Below are positions 57,251 to 64,000 of a DNA stretch of 64,000 bases, one piece after another (position 1 is the first letter of the stretch; each line of letters opens with the position of its first letter). Below the pieces are notes generated by a model that had not been told where the DNA came from, ran no database searches, and was given only the letters and a program-made list of their open reading frames with translations. Source of the stretch: Candidatus Jingweiarchaeum tengchongense (GTDB lineage: Archaea > Nanobdellota > Nanobdellia > Jingweiarchaeales > Jingweiarchaeaceae); assembly GCA_025920705.1 (NCBI GenBank), contig JAPDLJ010000003.1, forward strand, positions 31,463 through 95,462, read 5' to 3'. The position numbers and the translations under genes were made by a program.

Positions 57251-60200
57251 TTAAACAGGTGTAATTCCAATTAAAAATTCTCTATTTCTTATCTTGATTT
57301 TATCTACTTTCTTTTCAATCACTTCACCCTTGTCCTTTACTATTAATCCACAATTTACTCGTGTCTCAATTTCTTCCCTGAACTTTTCCATCACATTCAA
57401 GAAATCACTATCACAAAGCACTACAAGTCTTATCCTATTTAATTTTCTTAAGTTCATTTCTTTTCTTATTTCTTGAACCCTTCTAATCAATTCTCTCACA
57501 TAACCCTCATTTTCTAGCTCAGTACCGGGTTCTATGTCAAGATAAACAAAACCGAATTTTGATTCATTTCCTACGATATTTTTTGGGAATTTCTTTTCAA
57601 ACTTTATATCTTCTTCCAAAATCTCAATTTTTTTACCATCCTCTAAACTGATCACAAATTTTTTCTCTTTCTCAAGTGCCTTTTCAATCGATTTTGTGCT
57701 CATCTCCATAATCTTCCTAATTACTTCTGGAAGATCCTGCTTGAATTTTTTTTCAATGATTTCATAATTTACCTTATGTACCTTTTCAACGAAACTTGGT
57801 TCCCCCTCAAGGAAAACTACTTCCTTTACATTTGCAAGTTTTTTAATTACATTGTCAAAATCATGAAGATCTTCTTTCGTGATTATAAATGCCTTCCTTA
57901 AAGGCCACCTTAAACTTATGTTCACTCTATCCCTACAAGCTTGCAATGCTTGCACGAAATCCCTCACAATTTGCATTTTCCTCTCGAGCTCAACATTAAT
58001 TTTTGTTTCGTCAAAGGACGGCCATTCTTCCAGATGAACGCTTATCTCTTTCCCACCTAAATTCCTGTATATCGCATCACTAATGTATGGACAGATTGGT
58101 GCAATTATCTGTGCAGCCTTTATTAAGCATTCTCTAAGTAAACAATAAATGTTTATCTTGTCCTTAAGATTTTCAGAACTCATTCTATCTCTAACAACTT
58201 GTATGTAGAATCTACTTACATCTTCCAATAAGAAATCATGTATTTCCCTGGACGCATTCGTTAATCTATAACCTTCAAAGAAGTTAGTTGTATTTTTTAT
58301 CCTAGAATTTAACCTTGATACCAACCACTTATCTTCTATTTTTAAAATTTTATTGTCAAGAACAAGATCTCTAAAATTCAAGTCGTCTAATTCCATCTGT
58401 TCTTTTAGTAGTAGATGCATATTCCAAAATGCATTTAATAATCTAAATATGAGTGATGTTTCCTTTAAAGAAAAGTTTATCGAGTCCCATATATCCGATT
58501 TCCAAATAACATAGAATCTGAATATGTCAGCACCAATTTTATTTAGTGTGTCTTCGGCCCAGATCACATTCCCCTTACTTTTACTCATCTTTTTACCTTC
58601 CTCATCAAGTGCAAGTCCTTGATTCAGGACCAATTTATATGGCGAGCTACCAAATACAAGTACATTTGAGAACAAGAGTGTGTAATACCATCCCCTTGTT
58701 TGATCGGTTCCTTCGGTGATGAAATCAGCAGGATACCAATATTTAAATTCATCTTCATTTGTGATGTATCCTAAACTTGCTCCGGGAGCGCACCCGGAAT
58801 CAAGCCAACAATCAGCCACTTCTTCAACCCTTACCATTTCGCTATTACATTTCTTACATTTAAACACCACTTCATCTACCCATGGTCGGTGCAATTCGAT
58901 CTTTCTCGGTTTTTTCATAGCCCTTTTCAATTCATCTTTGCTACCCAATACAAGAATCTCTTTACATTTCTTACATTCCCATATTGGTAATGGCGTTCCC
59001 CAATATCTCTTCCTTGAAATGCACCAATCTTGTGCATTCTTGAGCCATTCATCGAATCTATTTTTCGTCCATTCAGGAATCCAAATTACCTTCGCATTTT
59101 CTTCTAACATCTTCTTTTTTAAATTATCAACAGAAATGAACCACTGATGTGCAAGTCTATAAACAAGCGGGGTACCACAACGCCAACAACAAGGATATTC
59201 ATGCTCTATGATTGAATGCTTGAATAGTTTACCTTCTTCTTTCAGTCTTTCTATCACTTTTTCACTCGCTTCCTTAACACTTAGACCATTGAATTCATCT
59301 ACACCTTCGAAGATTCCAGATTCATTCACTGGACTTAGAAACTTCAATTTGTACTTCTTACCAATTTCAAAGTCCTCGGGACCATGCCCCGGAGCAATAT
59401 GAACAAGACCTGTTCCTTCTTCTATGCTCACAGTTTCAGAAAGTACAACTCTATGTTCAAAATTTTGAAACTCGATTTCTATAATTGGCTCATATTTTAA
59501 CCCATCTAGCTTTTTACCAGGAAATTCATCGATTATCTTGTAATCTTTCTCTTTGATTACTTTTTCAACTAAATTTTTCAGGAGTATCAAAACCTCGTTG
59601 TCAACTTTTACTTTCACATAAGTTGCATCTGGATGTGCTGCAATTGCCACATTAGAAATTAGAGTCCAAGGTGTCGTTGTCCAAACAAGCAAATATTCAT
59701 CCTTGTTGTTTAAGAGTTTGAATTTTATGAAGATGGACGGGTCCTTCCTTAATTCGTAACCTTGTCCTACCTCATGTTGGGCAAGTGAGGTTTCGCATCT
59801 TGGACACCATGCAACAACCCTGAAATCTTTTTTTAACAACTTTTTTTCATATGCATTTTTTATCGTGAACCAAACGAATTCAATATAATCATCATCCATC
59901 GTCATATATGCTTTCCAATCCATCCACATTCCAAGCCTTTTTGAATTTCTTTCCCAAATTTCTTTATATTTGAGTACACTTTCCTTACACTTTTGAATGA
60001 ATTTATCAGCCCCAAATTTTTCTATGTCTTTCTTTGTTTTTATGTTGAGTTCCTTCTCGACCTCAAGTTCAACAGGAAGACCTTGGCAATCCCAACCAGC
60101 TTGCCTCCTGATGTTGAATCCCTGCATGCTCTTGTACCTGAGCACAATATCTTTTATTGCCCTACCTCTGAAATGACCAACATGTGGAAAGCCATTTAAT

Positions 60201-60337
60201 GTTGGGGGTCCTTCTAAAAAAAAGAATTTTTTTCCATCTTTTCTTCTTTTTATTAATCTGTCGAATATCTTTTCTTTCTCCCAGAATTCATATATCTCTT
60301 TTTCAATTCTTATAGGCTCATATTTGTCCCCATTCAA
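57251..60337 (-). CDS. ileS: Isoleucyl-tRNA synthetase
   Basis: A class I synthetase of about 1028 residues with the HIGH signature HVGHFRGRAIKD (about 50), editing domain blocks (WTTTPWTL and GTGLVHIAPGHGPED), KMSKS (KKMSKSKGN, about 580), and DCWLDSG. Zinc pairs CKKC and CKKCNSE and the C-terminal tRNA-binding domains are present. A GTG at 60346 would give three more codons, but GGTGA at 60343-60347 is an SD for the TTG at 60337, so I prefer the latter. It is the largest informational gene here. It charges the unusual tRNA-Ile(UAU) encoded at 46557. Confidence 0.95.
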   Translation of the reverse strand: MNGDKYEPIRIEKEIYEFWEKEKIFDRLIKRRKDGKKFFFLEGPPTLNGFPHVGHFRGRAIKDIVLRYKSMQGFNIRRQAGWDCQGLPVELEVEKELNIKTKKDIEKFGADKFIQKCKESVLKYKEIWERNSKRLGMWMDWKAYMTMDDDYIEFVWFTIKNAYEKKLLKKDFRVVAWCPRCETSLAQHEVGQGYELRKDPSIFIKFKLLNNKDEYLLVWTTTPWTLISNVAIAAHPDATYVKVKVDNEVLILLKNLVEKVIKEKDYKIIDEFPGKKLDGLKYEPIIEIEFQNFEHRVVLSETVSIEEGTGLVHIAPGHGPEDFEIGKKYKLKFLSPVNESGIFEGVDEFNGLSVKEASEKVIERLKEEGKLFKHSIIEHEYPCCWRCGTPLVYRLAHQWFISVDNLKKKMLEENAKVIWIPEWTKNRFDEWLKNAQDWCISRKRYWGTPLPIWECKKCKEILVLGSKDELKRAMKKPRKIELHRPWVDEVVFKCKKCNSEMVRVEEVADCWLDSGCAPGASLGYITNEDEFKYWYPADFITEGTDQTRGWYYTLLFSNVLVFGSSPYKLVLNQGLALDEEGKKMSKSKGNVIWAEDTLNKIGADIFRFYVIWKSDIWDSINFSLKETSLIFRLLNAFWNMHLLLKEQMELDDLNFRDLVLDNKILKIEDKWLVSRLNSRIKNTTNFFEGYRLTNASREIHDFLLEDVSRFYIQVVRDRMSSENLKDKINIYCLLRECLIKAAQIIAPICPYISDAIYRNLGGKEISVHLEEWPSFDETKINVELERKMQIVRDFVQALQACRDRVNISLRWPLRKAFIITKEDLHDFDNVIKKLANVKEVVFLEGEPSFVEKVHKVNYEIIEKKFKQDLPEVIRKIMEMSTKSIEKALEKEKKFVISLEDGKKIEILEEDIKFEKKFPKNIVGNESKFGFVYLDIEPGTELENEGYVRELIRRVQEIRKEMNLRKLNRIRLVVLCDSDFLNVMEKFREEIETRVNCGLIVKDKGEVIEKKVDKIKIRNREFLIGITPV

Positions 60338-60432
60338 TTTTTTCACCTATATCAAACTAGAAATTTACTTCTTAAATAATAATCCAAATTTTGCACACCT
60401 TAATTTTTATGATTAATTAATTAAAAAACTTT

Positions 60433-60525
60433 TCTATATAAAAGCTTATAAATAAAAATAATTTTGCCTTAAAAAGGACTAGTACAGAGTATTAGTTCTG
60501 CCAGGACTAGTACTTGTATTAGTTC
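60433..60525 (+). promoter_or_regulatory. Promoter and tandem 28-base repeats ahead of the TRAM gene
   Basis: TATA elements (tatataaaag and gcttataaat, about 60433-60452) are followed by two near-identical units, 60475-60498 and 60503-60525, period 28. Each reads aggactagtac..gtattagttc, an imperfect dyad of its own. Their position downstream of the TATA places them in the 5' leader or start region, right before the SD. They could be RNA or DNA binding sites. Confidence 0.55.
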
Positions 60526-60543
60526 AAAGAGAGGTGTTTAAAG

Positions 60544-60741
60544 TTGGAGTTTCAGGAAATACCTGTTAAAGTGGGCGAGGAGTACACAGTCAAAATCCTA
60601 AGCACAGGAAAGAGAGGAGATGGAGTAGCAAAGGTAAACGGTTTTGTTGTTTTTATACCGAATGCGAAAAAAGGCGATGAGGTAAAGATAAAAATTACGA
60701 AAGTAATGAGAAACTTTGCTTTTGGGGAACTTTCCCCATAA
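60544..60741 (+). CDS. TRAM-domain RNA-binding protein
   Basis: The start is a TTG at 60544, eight bases after the SD GAGGTG. The 65-residue product is a single TRAM domain (VGEEYTVKILSTGKRGDGVAKVNGFVVFIPNAKKGDEVKIKITKVMRNFAFGEL). Stand-alone archaeal TRAM proteins are small beta-barrels that bind RNA and act as cold-shock-like chaperones. It is upstream of rfcS but has its own promoter; co-transcription is possible. Confidence 0.9.
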   Translation: MEFQEIPVKVGEEYTVKILSTGKRGDGVAKVNGFVVFIPNAKKGDEVKIKITKVMRNFAFGELSP

Positions 60742-60787
60742 TCACAATTTTTTTATTTTTAACTTATTTTCTATTATTGGTGATATA

Positions 60788-61750
60788 ATGGAAGACACCG
60801 AGATTTGGACAGAAAAATACAGACCAGAAGACTTTTCAGAAGTTGTTGGACAAGAAGAAATTGTGAAGAGAATTAAAGCGATGGTGGAAAATAAGAATCT
60901 TCCACATTTATTATTTGCTGGTCCTGCTGGTACTGGGAAAACAACAATTGCACTAATTATCGCAAAGAAATTGTATGGTGAAAATTGGAGAGAAAATATG
61001 CTTGAAACAAACGCAAGTGATGAACGCGGTATTGATGTGATAAGAAACAAGATAAAGAATTTTGCTAGGACGAAGGCGATTGGTGACGTTCCATTTAAGT
61101 TGATACTCCTGGATGAGGCAGATGCACTAACAAAAGAAGCGCAGCAAGCATTGAGAAGAACGATGGAAAATTTTACAGCAACATGTAGATTCATACTTGA
61201 CTGCAATTATTCATCTAAAATAATTGAGCCAATACAAAGTAGATGTGTCATTTTTAGATTTAAACCATTAAAAAAGGAAGAAATAATCTCATATCTCGAA
61301 AGAATTGCTAAAAAAGAAAGACTTGAAATAGAGAAAGGGGCACTTGATGCTATTTACGAAATTAGTGAGGGTGATGCAAGAAAGGCTGTGAATGTGTTAC
61401 AAGCATGCGCTAGCTTAGGTAAAAAAATAAAAGAAGAACAAGTATATGAGGTTGCAAGCTTTGCCAAACCACAGGAAATAAAAGAAATATTAATGCTTTC
61501 TTTGAAAGGGGAATTTGAGAAAGCAAAGCAAAAAATGTTTGATACGATGCTGAAATATGGACTTAGTGGATTGGATGTGATAAAAGAAATTGAAAGATAT
61601 GTTTGGAACTTAGAAATTTCAGATGAAATCAAAGTGAGGCTCATAGATAAGATTGGTGAGTATGAATTTAGAATTGTTGAAGGAAGTGATGAATTTCTAC
61701 AAATAGAAGCACTACTCGCGCAAATATTTTTGATTGGTAGAATGAGATGA
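60788..61750 (+). CDS. rfcS: Replication factor C small subunit
   Basis: The true start is the ATG at 60788 preceded by GGTGAT; an earlier in-frame start at 60716 would overlap the TRAM gene. The 320-residue AAA+ protein opens EIWTEKYRPEDFSEVVGQEE and has Walker A GPAGTGKTT (about 45), Walker B LLDEADALTKEAQ, and the SRC arginine finger (IEPIQSRC). The C-terminal collar domain follows. With RfcL it loads the sliding clamp PCNA. It overlaps rfcL by ATGA. Confidence 0.96.
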   Translation: MEDTEIWTEKYRPEDFSEVVGQEEIVKRIKAMVENKNLPHLLFAGPAGTGKTTIALIIAKKLYGENWRENMLETNASDERGIDVIRNKIKNFARTKAIGDVPFKLILLDEADALTKEAQQALRRTMENFTATCRFILDCNYSSKIIEPIQSRCVIFRFKPLKKEEIISYLERIAKKERLEIEKGALDAIYEISEGDARKAVNVLQACASLGKKIKEEQVYEVASFAKPQEIKEILMLSLKGEFEKAKQKMFDTMLKYGLSGLDVIKEIERYVWNLEISDEIKVRLIDKIGEYEFRIVEGSDEFLQIEALLAQIFLIGRMR

Positions 61751-62961
61751 GTGGAGAGATTTGGACGGAGAAATATGCACCAAAGCACAGTAAAGAAGTG
61801 ATTGCGCAAGAGTTAGCGATAAGGAGAATCAAAGATTTCATTGAAAATTATGATGAACAAGAAGATAAGGCACTCCTTCTCATTGGCTTAACTGGAACAG
61901 GAAAAACATGCACTGTACATGCAATTGCAAGGGAGATGAACTTGGAATTAATAGAATTAAACGCAAGTGATAAACGGAATGCATCACAAATAAAAGAAAT
62001 CGTTGGAAGTGCAAGTAAACAAAAAAGTCTCTTCGGTAAGAAAAAACTAATATTGATTGATGAAATCGATGGCATTTCTGGAATGGAGGATAGAGGTGGA
62101 ATTGGTGAGCTGATTAAGATAATAAAAGAATCAAGTGTCCCAATTATCTTAACCGCAAATGACCCATGGGATCCAAAGTTAAGATCGTTGCGAAATTACG
62201 TGTCTATTGTTGAGTTTAAGAAAATTGGTGTAAGAGACATTGTCAGGTTATTATCAATGATATGTGAGAGAGAAGGAATCGAAATTGACCGAGAATCATT
62301 GATTGAAATTGCAAATATGTCGAGAGGAGATTTGAGGAGTGCAATAAATGATCTCCAGATGCTCTGTATGAATAAAAAGAAAATCAAACACAAAGATCTC
62401 GAAGTTTTGAGTTATAGAGAAAGAGAAAGGAACATATTTGAAGCGCTTGGAATGGTGTTTAAGACATCGGATGCCAAAACAGCGCTAAGAGCATTTGACA
62501 ATGTTGATAAAGAAATTGATGAACTAATTCTTTGGATCGCCGAAAACATCACGAAAGAATACGAAAAACCAGAAGAAATCGCTAAGGCATACGATTACAT
62601 TTCAAGGGCAGACGTTTTTCTTGGTAGAATAAATAGATGGCAATATCATCGATTTATTGTCTATGCAAATGCACTCATGACAGCTGGTGTTGCAATTTCA
62701 AAAAAACAAATGTACAGGAAATTCACTTCCTATAAATCTCCATCAAAGATATCTTCAATGTTTAGGTCAAAGGAGATCAGAAGTGTGAAAAAACAAATTC
62801 TTTTCGAGATAGCAAAGAATACACACACATCCACAAGCGCTGCCTCTAAATTTTACCTACCTTATATCAAATTCATTTTCAAGAATAATAGGAAAATAGC
62901 TGAAATTTTTAAGAACCAGTTCAATTTGAGTAGAGAAGAGATTGAATTTCTTAAGTATTAA
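61747..62961 (+). CDS. rfcL: Replication factor C large subunit
   Basis: The 404-residue AAA+ protein has EIWTEKYAPKHSKEVIAQE, Walker A GLTGTGKT (about 47-54), ASDKRN, Walker B ILIDEIDGISG, and sensor region TANDPWDPKLRSLRN. The C-terminal domain contains conserved helices (RGDLRSAINDLQML, SRADVFLGRINRWQYHRFI). The usual PIP-like extreme C-terminus is not obvious; it ends REEIEFLKY. It is convergent with the surface gene at 62958, overlapping by four bases. Confidence 0.95.
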   Translation: MSGEIWTEKYAPKHSKEVIAQELAIRRIKDFIENYDEQEDKALLLIGLTGTGKTCTVHAIAREMNLELIELNASDKRNASQIKEIVGSASKQKSLFGKKKLILIDEIDGISGMEDRGGIGELIKIIKESSVPIILTANDPWDPKLRSLRNYVSIVEFKKIGVRDIVRLLSMICEREGIEIDRESLIEIANMSRGDLRSAINDLQMLCMNKKKIKHKDLEVLSYRERERNIFEALGMVFKTSDAKTALRAFDNVDKEIDELILWIAENITKEYEKPEEIAKAYDYISRADVFLGRINRWQYHRFIVYANALMTAGVAISKKQMYRKFTSYKSPSKISSMFRSKEIRSVKKQILFEIAKNTHTSTSAASKFYLPYIKFIFKNNRKIAEIFKNQFNLSREEIEFLKY

Positions 62962-64000
62962 ATTTTTTCTACTAATGAAAGATATGTTGAATTTACAAAT
63001 AAATTAAACACTTCTTCCATTTCCCTAACTACAGTACCATTTGTCAAGAAATTTGTCACATCATTCACATTTTCCCATGGAACGATGCTTCTTGGTACCA
63101 AATAAATCTCAATTTCGTTATTAAAGTTATTCAAGCTGACAATAGTCCTGTTATCATCTACTTCATAACTGTTTCCCTGATACAAATCTTGACACCTCGC
63201 AACTATTGAAAATAAGCCAACGCTAGCATCTCTTTTTCCTAGCCAGCAATATTCATTTGGAAATGCGAAATTACTTCTTTGTACGATATTTTCTCCACTC
63301 ATTAACACATACTCACCAGTCGTTCCTTTGTAACTATAAGCATAGTCCTTACCTAAAGCACCAGTTGTATTTATTCTGAGATAAAGTCCAGTCGTTATGT
63401 CATGACTTGTCTTGTTTTCACTTCTTATCTTAACTTTGATCAAAGGTGAATTTGGAAAGAATTCTAAATAATAATATACTTTTGGTGTTGTTGCACTTTC
63501 AGCCTTCACTACTTTTCTTAACGCTCCGTCTTCTACGATTGAGAAATTTGATATGCTGCAGACACAGTTTGTTTTATTGCTTTGGTAATCATAACAAGTC
63601 AATATATTACAAGTAGCATTCCAAAGCCATGTGCGTAGTAGGATGAGTACACTCGTGTTTGTTAAAAATCCGATTGGTGTTGAATTAACATTCCAATATT
63701 CGCTTGCTTCTATGCTGAAATTTCCAATTCCGTATGTATTATAAGCAAAAGTTGTGTATATTTGCTCTGTATAACCTTCTGCATTTGTAATTCCACTTGA
63801 TACATTCGTACCAGCAGCAGTTTTCATTGTCACATTTGCATTTTCTACGGGCAGATAGCTATAAACATACTTCACAAACGTAGGGAAGTACCTCGTCACA
63901 TTTCCACCAGCAGACCAACTACTCACAGTCCCCTTTATCGTCAAGTTTCCTTTTATTGTCAGGTTGGAGTTACCATATACATACCAATTTGTTGTATTTG
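62958..64000 (-). CDS. Secreted surface protein, 5' part outside window
   Basis: The open frame continues to the window edge (last codons read NTTNWYVYGNSNL), so the start is missing and at least 347 residues are seen. Tandem NLTIKG units lie near the edge. A beta domain follows with VENANVTMKTAAG and NAEGYTEQIY (carboxypeptidase-regulatory-like). The central domain has cysteines (WNATCNILTCYDYQ, NCVCSIS) and strands FFPNSPLIKVKIRSENKT. There is no C-terminal membrane helix, so anchoring, if any, is upstream or non-covalent. It is sequon-rich like the proteins of the first 20 kb and probably belongs to another large envelope protein. Confidence 0.75.
   Translation of the reverse strand, partial: NTTNWYVYGNSNLTIKGNLTIKGTVSSWSAGGNVTRYFPTFVKYVYSYLPVENANVTMKTAAGTNVSSGITNAEGYTEQIYTTFAYNTYGIGNFSIEASEYWNVNSTPIGFLTNTSVLILLRTWLWNATCNILTCYDYQSNKTNCVCSISNFSIVEDGALRKVVKAESATTPKVYYYLEFFPNSPLIKVKIRSENKTSHDITTGLYLRINTTGALGKDYAYSYKGTTGEYVLMSGENIVQRSNFAFPNEYCWLGKRDASVGLFSIVARCQDLYQGNSYEVDDNRTIVSLNNFNNEIEIYLVPRSIVPWENVNDVTNFLTNGTVVREMEEVFNLFVNSTYLSLVEKI

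Overview
The window comes from an AT-rich archaeon. The informational genes are archaeal in type (MCM, PriS, RfcS/RfcL, topoisomerase VI A/B, TBP, aIF1A, aIF2-beta, RIO1, a Pno1/Dim2-like KH protein). The RNase P RNA is preceded by a TATA-type promoter, tRNA genes lack encoded CCA, one tRNA has a bulge-helix-bulge intron, and the 16S gene ends in the anti-SD CCTCC. Unlinked 16S and 23S genes, tight overlaps, many small membrane proteins and giant glycosylation-rich surface proteins fit a DPANN-like lineage (Aenigmarchaeota/Woesearchaeota style). That placement is inference. The contrast between GC-rich rRNA/tRNA stems and AT-rich coding DNA would fit growth at elevated temperature.

Region 1 (1-22.6 kb) is a cell-surface locus of two divergent arrays. 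The minus-strand array runs from 16225 to below base 1: a CARDB-like membrane protein, a MinD/ParA ATPase, a LamG protein, a propeller-like protein, and a giant protein of at least 3476 residues. The giant protein begins with a winged-helix DNA-binding domain and one membrane span. The plus-strand array (16340-22584) is a tightly coupled operon with a duplicated gene pair (A-B, A'-B') followed by two large C-terminally anchored proteins. One beta domain is shared by both arrays. This locus is the best candidate for an undescribed system: a filament or adhesin apparatus with a MinD partner.

Region 2 (22.6-33.5 kb) holds secG, a candidate structured RNA, a TrmB-family regulator with an operator-like inverted repeat, RNase P RNA, 23S rRNA, valS, a zinc-ribbon protein, tRNA-Ala(UGC), an anchored exported protein and 16S rRNA. 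The order 16S - tRNA-Ala - 23S on one strand is the classical archaeal rRNA operon order, but about 4.1 kb separates the two rRNAs.

Region 3 (33.5-48.7 kb) holds a lysine-rich micro-protein, priS, a 1097-residue surface protein, three KaiC-like ATPases, an FAD dehydrogenase, two glycosyltransferases, a CAP-domain protein, several small membrane proteins, a phosphopantetheine adenylyltransferase, and tRNAs Leu(GAG), Glu(UUC), Ile(UAU, intron) and Asn(GUU).

Region 4 (48.7-63 kb) is a ten-gene minus-strand replication/translation superoperon (tbp-mcm-OB protein-aIF2b-DUF424-aIF1A-rio1-KH-top6B-top6A). Next come ileS, a TRAM protein with tandem repeats in its leader, and the rfcS-rfcL pair. Another surface protein, cut by the window end, closes the region. 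No CRISPR array, IS element or transposase was seen. No gene-free stretch exceeds about 300 bases.
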